Below, piece by piece: positions 25,887-33,672 of a stretch of DNA of 55,388 nucleotides. This DNA is from Methanoregula sp. GTDB lineage: Archaea; Halobacteriota; Methanomicrobia; Methanomicrobiales; Methanospirillaceae. Every line of letters begins with the position of its first letter. The stretch's first letter is position 1. The notes below the pieces were generated by a model. It ran no database searches, was not told the DNA's origin, and saw only the letters and a program-made list of their open reading frames with translations. The translations under genes and the position numbers were made by a program. The DNA is taken from assembly GCA_026394595.1 (NCBI GenBank), contig JAPKXX010000040.1, forward strand, positions 1 to 55,388, read 5' to 3'.

Positions 25887-26372
25887 ATGAGAGCACAGGC
25901 TATCGTATTGCTCAGCATTATACTGGTTGTGGGGTTTGCGACACCTGCGATGGCGGCAAGCGAGGAGCGCTATGGATATATCAAAGTCCAGGAAGTCACT
26001 GTGCGGCTCGACAATGACACGGCAATTATTCATGTTAATTTCACGGTGGATGAGGGGACACGCATCATCTTTTTTCTGCTCGGAAAGCAGGATTTAAAGA
26101 ACAAACTTTACCATATCCTGAATTATGACGGGGCACAGATGCGCCGAATCGATCTCGGTACCGCTGAGTTTTATGTCGACAATGCATCATATTCATATGG
26201 AAAGGGGATCTTCTGGTACCCCTCCCATGATTTTAAAGTGGTCATCCCTTTTCTGACCATTCAGTCTCCCCAGGTTACACGGACATTTACCATGACGAAT
26301 ACGTTCCCTGAGGGTATCGGGTATTTTGATACCAGGGCTGAACAATTCTCACCCTTGCAATCCACCGTATGA
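25887..26372 (+). CDS. Exported hypothetical protein, 161 aa
   Basis: The protein begins with a signal peptide (MRAQAIVLLSIILVVGFATP, then AMAASEE) and is otherwise beta-rich: RYGYIKVQEVTVRLDNDTA, a central FYVDNASYSYGKGIFWYPSHDF and TRTFTMTNTFPEGIGYFD. No C-terminal anchor is seen, so it is secreted or held by another protein. A TATA-like GTTTATAGG lies about 30 bp before the start, close to leaderless spacing. I do not know a family name. Confidence 0.75.
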   Translation: MRAQAIVLLSIILVVGFATPAMAASEERYGYIKVQEVTVRLDNDTAIIHVNFTVDEGTRIIFFLLGKQDLKNKLYHILNYDGAQMRRIDLGTAEFYVDNASYSYGKGIFWYPSHDFKVVIPFLTIQSPQVTRTFTMTNTFPEGIGYFDTRAEQFSPLQSTV

Positions 26373-26518
26373 TACAATAGTTACTACAAACGTAGTAAAG
26401 AGAGAAAATTTTAATTAAGGTGAGGAAGGTTTGGGGAGCTATTGATGTATCGATGCCATAGATATTGCAATCAAAATATCCTGTAATCTTCCGGTTTTAC
26501 CCGTTTTGGTTTCCAGCC

Positions 26519-27652
26519 CTAGAGCACCTCGATGATTTCCTGGCGGCGCTGTTCGGCAAGTTTTTTATTGACGTAATGTTGGATAACAACCCCGATGACC
26601 GCAGAGAAAAGCCCGGTAAGTGTGGAGTAGAGGATATAATTGCCCGCATCAGCCATTGTCAGGGGGAAATCAGGGACTCCGCTGACGATGAGGAGGTAGA
26701 CGCTTGCCCCGTACAGGATGAGCCCGAGTGCCGTCACAAAAAAGGGGAAGAAGATCACCTTGCCTATCAGTTCACGTTCGTTGAGATAGACATCAACGAT
26801 GATTCCTATCGACACGATGATGCCGGCAACGATCAGCCACTCGATAGCACCGTAGATAAAGGTCATGAGGTAGAGTAAAATCCCCAGACTCCCGTCCACT
26901 GAGTAAAATTTCAGGACATTGATAAACCCCATGACAAACCCGACAATAACCAGAAGGATTGTCGTGATGTACGTGACAAAGGAGAACCTCCCGCGGGAAA
27001 GGGATGCCCGCAGGGCTGCGAGGACGCCGTGAACGATCTCATCAACTCCAAAGCCCTTGTAAAGCAGGTAACTTCCAATAACGCCAACGACAATGATGGT
27101 GGCGGTACCAGGGTATCCAAGCAGGTACGCGGACGCATAGAGCAGCATCGCAAGCCCGAGAGGGACAAGTACCACTCTTGAAACCTTGGGGTCATCGAGA
27201 AGTTTTCTCAGGATATAGTAGGTCCCCTCAAGGTTGGGCATCTGGTTTACAATTACGCGACGGATACTGCTCACGGGAATCTTGGACTGGATGATCGGTA
27301 TAACGAATTCATCTTCTGCTCCGTCAGAGACAAGGATGCACTGGGTTGTCTGGGTCTCTTTTACCACCTGATCGAGCGTTGCGGCAATCTTGCGGTCTCC
27401 CTCGATCATATGCATGTGATTGCCAGAAATGACCACTACCTGTGCGTCTTCCCCTTTGGCGGTAAGATCATCAAAGATCTTGACTGCCTGGAAGATCGCA
27501 TTCACGTCTGAGTCCTCAGGATCGGCAAGGGCAAGCGTGTTCGCCGCCTTGAGGCATGCTGCGCGTCCGATGCACGGGCTTTCGACCTGTGCTTTGTACC
27601 CTATGTCATCATCACGATCAACACTGAGTACTAATGTGCGACCCTGTGCCAT
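26519..27652 (-). CDS. DUF373 family membrane protein
   Basis: The 377-aa protein matches archaeal DUF373: an N-terminal soluble part (about 1-155) with LVLSVDRDDDIGYKAQVESP, GRAACLKAANTLALADPEDSD and a Rossmann-like QCILVSDGAEDE, followed by six or seven transmembrane helices (about 160-365). The acidic RDDDIG motif suggests metal or nucleotide binding. Function is unknown; the family is nearly universal in euryarchaea. It is followed on the same strand by nothing close. The coiled-coil gene is 55 bp beyond its start. Confidence 0.9.
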   Translation of the reverse strand: MAQGRTLVLSVDRDDDIGYKAQVESPCIGRAACLKAANTLALADPEDSDVNAIFQAVKIFDDLTAKGEDAQVVVISGNHMHMIEGDRKIAATLDQVVKETQTTQCILVSDGAEDEFVIPIIQSKIPVSSIRRVIVNQMPNLEGTYYILRKLLDDPKVSRVVLVPLGLAMLLYASAYLLGYPGTATIIVVGVIGSYLLYKGFGVDEIVHGVLAALRASLSRGRFSFVTYITTILLVIVGFVMGFINVLKFYSVDGSLGILLYLMTFIYGAIEWLIVAGIIVSIGIIVDVYLNERELIGKVIFFPFFVTALGLILYGASVYLLIVSGVPDFPLTMADAGNYILYSTLTGLFSAVIGVVIQHYVNKKLAEQRRQEIIEVL

Positions 27653-27707
27653 TGTTACTATACTCTCGCCGTAAATCTATTAAATAATACCTGACGGGAA
27701 AAAGAGA

Positions 27708-28568
27708 TCAGATGAGTTTTGAGCGCTGAAGGAGGAGGATATCGTCGGTCGTGAGTTTCTCCCCCGCCCGGAAGTTCTTGAAAAGGTGTTCTGCCTCCTT
27801 CCTCACAGCTTTCTGCTCTTTTGAGACTTTTACTTTCTTCGTCTTCTTGCGCAACCCGCTGATTACCTTATCGTAATCCCGGAGCTCTTTCTGGCAGGCA
27901 ATGAAGAATTTATGCTCGGAGTCGGCCGCCTCCTGGGCTTCGACAAAACTCCTGTGCCCGGTGTCTGCTGATTCGCGGGATTTGTCGGCTTTGCGATATG
28001 AATCGACCATGATGTCATGATGTTTCTGGGCAAGTTCAGCAACCTCTGTCACCTTCGCATGGAGATCTGACGCCTGTTTGCGCAGGTCACGGGCAGCAGT
28101 CACCTTTGTGCGCATCTCCTTGTTCTGTTCGAGCTCTGCTTCCTGTTCCTTCACCTGCCCTTTCATCTGTTTGATCTTTTCGATCAGCTCACGTTCTTTT
28201 TCGGTGGAGAAGACCTGTGTCTGCTGCATCATGTCGAGGTGATCGATCTGCTTCTGGATCTCCTTTATGCCACGGTTTTTTGGGCTTCCGTGCTCCTTTT
28301 TGAATATCTCAATCTCTTCAAAAAGGGCATTTGCCTGGTCATTGAGCTCGTTACGCTGTACTTTGAGTTCGATTACTTCCTGGTTGTATTTGTCACGGAG
28401 ATCCTTGTTCTTCTGCGCCTCTTCTACAAACTCGCGGGTCTGGTTGTTGAGCGTGTTGCGCTCGCGGGCAAACTTGCTTGCCGAGGCGTTCAGTTCGTTC
28501 CGGCGGTTTTTATGCTGTTCAGATTCTGCGAGGATCTTCTTCCGTTTTTCGATAAGGTCGTTTATCAT
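27708..28568 (-). CDS. Archaeal coiled-coil protein (COG1340 type)
   Basis: The 286-aa protein is almost all charged helix: residues about 5-170 are heptad-like (NKRRNELNASASKFARERN-type segments and QKQIDHLDMMQQ), then a helical middle and a short globular end LTTDDILLLQRSKLI, typical of COG1340. Such proteins are often labelled phosphoserine phosphatase by mistake. The family is conserved in archaea and may act as a scaffold near chromosome or division structures, which is inference. No ribosome-binding site is evident before ATG 28568. Confidence 0.85.
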   Translation of the reverse strand: MINDLIEKRKKILAESEQHKNRRNELNASASKFARERNTLNNQTREFVEEAQKNKDLRDKYNQEVIELKVQRNELNDQANALFEEIEIFKKEHGSPKNRGIKEIQKQIDHLDMMQQTQVFSTEKERELIEKIKQMKGQVKEQEAELEQNKEMRTKVTAARDLRKQASDLHAKVTEVAELAQKHHDIMVDSYRKADKSRESADTGHRSFVEAQEAADSEHKFFIACQKELRDYDKVISGLRKKTKKVKVSKEQKAVRKEAEHLFKNFRAGEKLTTDDILLLQRSKLI

Positions 28569-29018
28569 GCGTCAGTGCTCCGAAATCCGCGAAGGGAGGG
28601 CGATAGGTATGTTGATGAGACACATCAGCCGAAAAAATGCTGACTGGTGTATGTTCCCGTGACAACAGTGCCTGCAGGTGGCAGGATGGAAAACATCAGA
28701 AAAAGATCGGATTGTTAAATGTAAGGAAGACTTCGGACCGAAGTCTTTGTTCAACACTCTGTTCATGATGTTCAACTCCCGGTACCGGGTTGCTCACACA
28801 GCAGGTTGCAACCCACATCCTCACAGCGAAGGATTGATCAAATGTACGGTTATTAAATGACTGGATTTTACTTAAGTATTTCGCAGACGTAATACTTTGC
28901 TTCCTGTATATGTCGAAAAAACTGCTTAAAAACTTCTTGTGTCGGTTATCATTAACAATAAAAAAAGACTCCATTTGAATCGTTATATTTATTGCTTTCC
29001 CACACATTCAGAATTTTT
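28569..29018. other. Divergent intergenic region with a run of palindromes
   Basis: About 450 bp without a convincing gene separates the coiled-coil gene and an exported-protein gene. It contains the palindromes listed at 28727-28813, with repeated GTTCA words between them (28749, 28761, 28770). The last 100 bp is AT-rich with TTATATTTA at about 28983, a likely TATA box for the gene at 29019, which would be nearly leaderless. Confidence 0.5.
28727..28813. repeat. Cluster of perfect palindromes
   Basis: Three perfect inverted repeats lie within 87 bp: arms AAGACTTCGG (28727-28736) and CCGAAGTCTT (28738-28747) around one base; CCCGGTACCGGG (28778-28789); and GGTTGCAACC (28804-28813). GGGTTGC (28787) and GCAACCC (28808) can also pair across. 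As RNA the first would make a 9-bp hairpin with a three-base loop. They could be operators of dimeric regulators or a structured transcript. Confidence 0.7.
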
Positions 29019-29717
29019 ATGAGTTCTTCAAACGATTTATGTCGGACGGTGCTTGTTTTTTTACTATTGCTTCTCTTAATGCAGGGGGTTTCAGCATGGG
29101 CTGTTCAGAATTTGTTAATAAATCCAGATAAAGAACCAATTTTACCCCAGACACCTGTAACGGTGACGTATTCTGTTCATTTTGATTCCTGGCTGACGGG
29201 ACTAACGTTTCCAAGCCAGAACACGCTGGATATGTATACAGATCTTTCCGACGCTCAGTGGGTTGTTACGAAAACCGAGATTATTACTGACCAGCCATCT
29301 GTGACAACACCCGTGGTTACAAAGCAGGGGTTGCGGGTTCGCCTGGATGGCTGGACCCTGAGTTATGCACGCAGACAAATTGACCTCAATGTCCAGTTAA
29401 AAGGGGTCGCACCCAACGTGACTCAGTCACAGGACAAAATTATCATAAAGGTTCAAGAATTCAACCCTGATGGCCAGGTTATAGCAAGCACGGTCATGAG
29501 TAAAAAATATCAAATATATGTTCCAACGCCAGTTCCTGCAACTTCACCTCCAACGCAGGTTCAGACGCCAACGGAGATCATCCGGACTCCGGATACCATG
29601 GTCACCTCTGTTACCCCGACACGAAAAGAGACCTATTCACCGGGACCTGAACCATGTACGATTGTCGGGATGCTTGCGGTTCTGGTCATTATCCTGGCAG
29701 GGAAAATGAAAAAATAA
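29019..29717 (+). CDS. Exported, C-terminally anchored surface protein
   Basis: The 232-aa protein has a signal peptide (LVFLLLLLLMQGVSAWA), a beta-rich ectodomain (about 35-165), a Thr/Pro-rich stalk (VPTPVPATSPPTQVQTPTE onwards) and a C-terminal hydrophobic anchor ending KMKK. This layout is shared with the proteins at 14.1, 35.9 and 50 kb and fits cell-envelope proteins of Methanomicrobiales. I chose ATG 29019 since it puts the signal peptide at the start; a longer version from 28992 is less likely. Function is unknown. Confidence 0.75.
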   Translation: MSSSNDLCRTVLVFLLLLLLMQGVSAWAVQNLLINPDKEPILPQTPVTVTYSVHFDSWLTGLTFPSQNTLDMYTDLSDAQWVVTKTEIITDQPSVTTPVVTKQGLRVRLDGWTLSYARRQIDLNVQLKGVAPNVTQSQDKIIIKVQEFNPDGQVIASTVMSKKYQIYVPTPVPATSPPTQVQTPTEIIRTPDTMVTSVTPTRKETYSPGPEPCTIVGMLAVLVIILAGKMKK

Positions 29718-29793
29718 TCAAACTTTATTTTGGATTTATTTTCAATTTTTTTCTGAATTACCCATATATTGGGCACTATCACCTGCCCTCGTT

Positions 29794-29973
29794 TCAATCA
29801 CTCACCAATAGCAGATATTTCGGGTAGTTCTTACCAACGAAATACCATCCCGGCCCCTCACTTACTCGTTCGGCAAGGAAATCCAACACGACGGTTCCGT
29901 AAATGGGGTGAGCGCACCTCATTGTTCCTGATTTCAAGCAAGGTAATAAAAATACACAAAAGTAAAATTCCAT
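29794..29973 (-). CDS. Possible small protein (59 aa)
   Basis: A minus-strand frame of 59 codons has a plausible protein pattern: a hydrophobic N-terminus (EFYFCVFLLPCL) and a well-formed end (GTVVLDFLAERVSEGPGWYF, then VGKNYPKYLLLVSD). An internal ATG at 29922 preceded by AGGAACA would give 42 residues without the hydrophobic part. It may be a real small gene or the 3' remnant of a larger one. No family is recognised. Confidence 0.35.
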   Translation of the reverse strand: MEFYFCVFLLPCLKSGTMRCAHPIYGTVVLDFLAERVSEGPGWYFVGKNYPKYLLLVSD

Positions 29974-30075
29974 CTCTAAAATAGAGAGTGATACCTGATT
30001 GGATCAGGCTTCTCTATAGGTATACGTGTTGATTTTGGTTATCCAGTAACCAACCTTTCCCCGGATTATTGGGGA
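29973..30075. other. Row of hairpins between ftsZ 3' end and a small frame
   Basis: Four short inverted repeats are lined up: TCTCT/AGAGA (29973-29987), CCTGAT/ATCAGG (29994-30008), TTGGTTA/TAACCAA (30035-30053) and TCCCC/GGGGA (30058-30075). They lie just downstream of the minus-strand ftsZ stop at 30124, so they could form a structured 3' end of the ftsZ mRNA. The rest of 29718-30123 holds only the small frame at 29794-29973. Confidence 0.4.
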
Positions 30076-30123
30076 GAATGCTATTTTGGATTTTTAGGTG
30101 AACGTGCTTGTGCGTGATGGTGT

Positions 30124-31284
30124 TTATCCTACCCATTCGAGCAGTCCGCCGCCACTTGGCTGGTCGCGGCTCTTCCTGGCCTGCGGCATCTCAACTGCTT
30201 TTGGGTTTGCCCTCTTGTTCTCAATATCTTGGATGACGGTCTTATACGACTGTCGGGTGCCGAGGATCTGGGCGCTCTTTACACCGGTCATGATTGCAAG
30301 GACGCGGATCTTGCCCTCCATATCGTTCCTGACACGTGCCCCCCAGATGACATCTGCATGCGGGTCGAGCTCGTAGGTGAGTGATGTCGCGACCTCTTCT
30401 GCATCCTGCAGGGTAAGATCGGTGCCACCCGTGATATGGATCAGGCTGCCGGTTGCACCACGGTAATCGATATCAAGCATCGGGTTACTCAGGCACTCAC
30501 GGACAACGCTTTCAGCCTTGTTCTGCTGCTTGCTCTCTCCCACGAGCATCACAGCGACGCCCCCCTTGCTCATAATCGCGCGGACATCTGCATAGTCAAT
30601 GTTGATCAGCGACGGTTCGGTGATCGTCTCAGAAATGCCCTTGACTGTCTCCCCGATAAGCTGGTCCATGACCGAGAATGCCTGCCCAAGCGGGAGGTTC
30701 GGGACAAAGTTCTTGAGCCGGTTGTTATCCAGGACAATCACGGAGTCTGCTGCGGAAGCGAGTGCCTCAAGACCCTCTTCTGCACGGATAAGGCGCGCCT
30801 TTTCAACCTGGAACGGGTAACTGACCATGCCCACAACAATTGCGCCCTGCTCTTTTGCGACCTGTGCAACAACCGGTGCCGCACCGGTACCGGTACCGCC
30901 ACCCATACCAGCGGTGATGAAACAGAGGTCAGCGGATTCGAGCAGCGCCTCAAGCGTGGGTCGTGCCATTTCGGCAGCCCGTTTCCCGACGTCGGGATAT
31001 CCTCCTGCACCCAGTCCTTTGGTGAGGGATTTTCCGATAAGAACACGTTTGTCAGCCTGCACCATGTCAAGGTGCTGCTTGTCCGTGTTGATCGCAATTG
31101 TCTCAGCACCGGCGACACCCATGTGGTGGATCCGGTTTACGGTGTTGTTACCGGCGCCGCCAACACCGATGATCACGATTCTCGGCTGTCCGACAAAATC
31201 GTCTTCCATTGCATTTGCACCGGGTTTGTTGCTCTCTCTCTCGAGTTCTGCGTTTTTTAGCGCATCGTTAATTATGCTCTGCAT
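30124..31284 (-). CDS. ftsZ: Cell division GTPase FtsZ (FtsZ1-like)
   Basis: The 386-aa protein is a complete archaeal Fts[15 protein letters not shown] (about 39-52), INTDKQHL, the tubulin signature GGGTGTG (128-134), VLDNNRL and the T7-loop [12 protein letters not shown] for GTP hydrolysis between monomers. The N-terminal extension and overall motifs look closest to the FtsZ1 group. It forms the division ring. The start ATG 31284 has GAGGG before it and lies 10 bp after the RHH gene, so the two form an operon. Confidence 0.96.
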   Translation of the reverse strand: MQSIINDALKNAELERESNKPGANAMEDDFVGQPRIVIIGVGGAGNNTVNRIHHMGVAGAETIAINTDKQHLDMVQADKRVLIGKSLTKGLGAGGYPDVGKRAAEMARPTLEALLESADLCFITAGMGGGTGTGAAPVVAQVAKEQGAIVVGMVSYPFQVEKARLIRAEEGLEALASAADSVIVLDNNRLKNFVPNLPLGQAFSVMDQLIGETVKGISETITEPSLINIDYADVRAIMSKGGVAVMLVGESKQQNKAESVVRECLSNPMLDIDYRGATGSLIHITGGTDLTLQDAEEVATSLTYELDPHADVIWGARVRNDMEGKIRVLAIMTGVKSAQILGTRQSYKTVIQDIENKRANPKAVEMPQARKSRDQPSGGGLLEWVG

Positions 31285-31294
31285 GTCTACCCTC

Positions 31295-31474
31295 TCATAC
31301 CTTGAATGAAACCTGGTCACTGTCTTTCAAGACACGGTTGGCACGTTTTTCCACAAGCTCACGGACGGCAGCCCTTACTGCTTCAGATACATTGGGGTAT
31401 TCCCCCGCGTCCACCATGTGCTGGAGGAGGCTGATCTGTTGTTCCGGGAGCCGTAGTGTGATCCGTTGCATCAT
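31295..31474 (-). CDS. Ribbon-helix-helix regulator upstream of ftsZ (CdrS-like)
   Basis: This 59-aa gene reads [20 protein letters not shown] followed by the helical [21 protein letters not shown] beta strand (QRITLRLP) and two helices make the MetJ/CopG ribbon-helix-helix fold. In haloarchaea a small RHH protein, CdrS, is encoded with ftsZ and controls division genes; the position and size here suggest an equivalent role, which is inference. The stop lies 10 bp before ftsZ. Operator-like repeats lie directly upstream. Confidence 0.88.
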   Translation of the reverse strand: MMQRITLRLPEQQISLLQHMVDAGEYPNVSEAVRAAVRELVEKRANRVLKDSDQVSFKV

Positions 31475-31488
31475 CGTATCTCACATTT

Positions 31489-31548
31489 CTGACATATGTC
31501 AGTCATCTGTCATTCATATGTCAGACAGAGAGAATCCTTGTGTCTGAC
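31489..31548. promoter_or_regulatory. Phased operator array before the RHH-ftsZ operon
   Basis: The word TGTC(A/T)G occurs at 31497, 31519 and 31541, exactly 22 bp apart (two helical turns). The first lies in a perfect palindrome CTGACATATGTCAG (31489-31502), the second repeats CATATGTCAG (31515-31524) with a CTGTCA half-site at 31507, and the third is TGTCTGAC. The array starts 15 bp upstream of the RHH start codon. Such spacing fits cooperative binding of an RHH protein on one face of DNA, probably autoregulation. Confidence 0.7.
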
Positions 31549-31671
31549 TTAACCAGATGAATCAAAATATCACATTAATGTATAAAAACTTTCTTCTTTG
31601 CAAACCCAGCTCCCACAAAACGCATTTATGGCTTCCCATGCAACAAACTGGGTAATTATAGGGTTTTGTTC

Positions 31672-32670
31672 ATGGCTGTTCCGTACAAAAAAAAGGTAAT
31701 CCATGGGGGGTGCGGAAAGCGGCAGCATGAAAAAACCCAAAATAATGTGCTGGATTTCAGCGCGAGTGTTAATCCCCTCCCGCCCGTTGTGTCATGGCAC
31801 TGCGATCCGTTCTTTCTAAAACATTACCCGGACGATACCTACACCCAGCTCAAAGAGACCATTGCGCGTACGTTCAACCGGAATACCGAAGAGATCTGTG
31901 TCGGCAACGGATCAATAGAACTCATCCGGGTTTTCTGCAATATTGTTTTCAAGGAGCGCCATACGTTTTATGTGGACACTCCCACCTTCGGTGAGTACGA
32001 GTTTTCCGCCAGGCTTGCCGGTGCAGAGAGAGTCACCAGTATGAAAGGGGCCGAAGCCAGTTTTATCTGCAACCCGAACAACCCCACAGGAACCCTGCGA
32101 ACACATGCGGATATGCTTGCCCTGCTTGACGAGACCGAATCGCTCAACGGGGTTCTCTGCGTAGATGAGGCGTTCATCGAACTATCAGATCCTTCCCAGA
32201 GCCTCATCGATCAACAAAGTGATCACTGTATCCTGCTGCGTTCCCTCACCAAATGCTACTCTGTTCCAGGCATCAGGTTCGGGTACGGTTTTTCCCATCC
32301 GGACCTTATTGAGGAGATGGAGGCGGTGCGTCCGCCATGGAGCGTGAATGCCTATGCTGAAGCCTTTGCACTCCAGGCATTCGCTCACTACGATGAACTG
32401 GAGCAGTCAAGAAGGCTGGTTGAACGGGAGCGGTTATGGCTTTCAGAACACCTTTCAGCGCTGGGCCTGCACGGTAGCCCCTCATCAGCAAACTTCCTGC
32501 TTGTTGATACAGGACGCCGTGCAGAAGACCTGTGCAGGGACCTTGAAAAGCTTGACATCCTGGTTCGGGACTGCACATCGTTTGGTCTCCCCACCTCAAT
32601 TCGTGTGGCGGTCAGGACGCGGGATGAGAACCGGGTGCTGGTGGAGGCACTGGCCGTATGCTTGCACTGA
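31672..32670 (+). CDS. cobD: Aminotransferase-fold PLP enzyme, probable threonine-phosphate decarboxylase CobD
   Basis: The 332-aa protein is a class I/II PLP enzyme: GNGSIELI, the CNPNNPTG motif, VDEAFIEL and the PLP lysine in LRSLTKCYSVPGIRFGYG. Its fold is shared by histidinol-phosphate aminotransferase and CobD. CobD is preferred because the next gene, overlapping by 13 bp, is cobY; CobD would make (R)-1-amino-2-propanol phosphate, the linker of cobamides. ATG 31672 is used; an upstream TTG adds two residues. The HisC alternative cannot be excluded from sequence alone. Confidence 0.8.
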   Translation: MAVPYKKKVIHGGCGKRQHEKTQNNVLDFSASVNPLPPVVSWHCDPFFLKHYPDDTYTQLKETIARTFNRNTEEICVGNGSIELIRVFCNIVFKERHTFYVDTPTFGEYEFSARLAGAERVTSMKGAEASFICNPNNPTGTLRTHADMLALLDETESLNGVLCVDEAFIELSDPSQSLIDQQSDHCILLRSLTKCYSVPGIRFGYGFSHPDLIEEMEAVRPPWSVNAYAEAFALQAFAHYDELEQSRRLVERERLWLSEHLSALGLHGSPSSANFLLVDTGRRAEDLCRDLEKLDILVRDCTSFGLPTSIRVAVRTRDENRVLVEALAVCLH

Positions 32671-33257
32671 TCATGGCAGGAGGGGAGGGGAGCAGGCTCA
32701 ACCTTGGTGAAAAACCGCTTGTCAGGGTCGGCGGGAAACCCATGATCGCCCACGTGATCCACGCCTTTAAAACATATGGGTGCGACGTGGTCGTGGTTGC
32801 ATCAGGCAGGACACCAATGACACAGAACTGGTGCCGGACTACTGGTATCGACCTTATTCCGGCCGCAGGCAGCGGGTACATTGAAGACATGGTCGAAGCG
32901 GTCATCACACTGGGTGAACAGCACCCTCTCTTTGTCTCGGTCTCTGATCTGCCCTGCCTGCAGCCGGATATTGTCGGAACTATTGAAACGTTGTACAGGC
33001 ATTCAGGGAAGGACGCCTGTTCCAGCTGGATACCTGTATCGCTCATAAAGAACATTCGTGAGGTGCCTTATATTGAAAAGGTTGAAGGTTCTGACGCATG
33101 CCCGTGCGGGATCAATATCCTCCGCGGTGATCTGATACAGGAACCTCAGGAAGAATTTCGCCTGCTGCTCAACGAGCCCAGGCTTGCCCATAATGTCAAC
33201 ACCAGAACAGACTTGGAATATGCAGATAGGGTCCTGAGGGAAGGATCTCACCAATAA
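32658..33257 (+). CDS. cobY: Adenosylcobinamide-phosphate guanylyltransferase CobY
   Basis: The 199-aa nucleotidyltransferase has the N-terminal MLALIMAGGEGSRL and EKPLVRVGGKPMI motifs and SVSDLPCLQPDI for metal binding. CobY is the archaeal replacement for CobU transferase, activating adenosylcobinamide phosphate with GTP for cobamide assembly. It overlaps the upstream cobD-like gene by 13 bp, so the two are coupled. Cobamides are needed by the methyl-H4MPT:coenzyme M methyltransferase. Confidence 0.9.
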   Translation: MLALIMAGGEGSRLNLGEKPLVRVGGKPMIAHVIHAFKTYGCDVVVVASGRTPMTQNWCRTTGIDLIPAAGSGYIEDMVEAVITLGEQHPLFVSVSDLPCLQPDIVGTIETLYRHSGKDACSSWIPVSLIKNIREVPYIEKVEGSDACPCGINILRGDLIQEPQEEFRLLLNEPRLAHNVNTRTDLEYADRVLREGSHQ

Positions 33258-33672
33258 AATAAAGGGTAAACTACTATTTTAACACCCTAATCACCACAAC
33301 ATTTTCGACGGATTCAATAGCGAAATGTTGTTCCTGAAAACGTAAGGAAAAAAGTGATGGCAGATATAGAGTAAAGTTTCACAGTTGAATGTCAACCTCC
33401 TGTCTTTATATCGCAACTGGGGGATGCCACAGCAGCGGGGGCGAAGGCCTAGCCGAAGCCTCCAAGAGCGACTGAGACGTACTGATTCAATCAAAGATCT
33501 AGGAAAATTTAAGTGCAAAGTTGGCACTTTACCCAAAATAAATTCTGCTCCGGTTTTTCTTCTTTTGTATCCGGGTTGGGAATCCCATTTCGCGCCCCAG
33601 TACGGAAAATACCCTCAAAATGTCAATATTTAACAGAATGCATATTAACCCGCATCCCCAATATTATCATAT
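33258..33672. other. Intergenic region with structured repeat and hairpin
   Basis: About 415 bp without a gene. It contains the repeat listed at 33409-33469 and a hairpin AAGTGC (33511-33516) with GCACTT (33524-33529) about 40 bp further on. The last 60 bp before the next gene is AT-rich. I found no convincing frame; the plus-strand frames through the repeat have low-complexity glycine and serine runs. Confidence 0.45.
33409..33469 (+). ncRNA. Candidate structured RNA or mobile-element end, copy B
   Basis: This is the partner of the minus-strand sequence at 15238-15300. Its core folds as GGC-GAA-GGC-CTA-GCC-GAA-GCC, again two helices with a symmetric GAA/GAA purine internal loop, within outer GGGG/CTCC pairing that carries one mismatch. 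Some differences from copy A preserve pairing: the side helix GTGG/CCAC of copy A becomes a version with a G-U pair in copy B. Only about 60 nt are shared; flanks are unrelated. It could be an RNA gene or the remaining palindromic end of a transposon. Confidence 0.5.

Noticed and set aside
28608-28645. TTGATGA ... CTGA as a C/D box guide RNA
   Set aside because: C box does not match RTGATGA well, spacing of about 20 nt is too long and no C'/D pair follows.
29791-29799. GTTTCAATC, a word common at CRISPR repeat ends
   Set aside because: Only one occurrence, with no spaced copies or cas genes nearby.
30436-31260. Long plus-strand frame of 274 codons opposite ftsZ
   Set aside because: It is a shadow of ftsZ: histidine- and cysteine-rich composition, no ribosome-binding site, and the minus strand encodes intact FtsZ.
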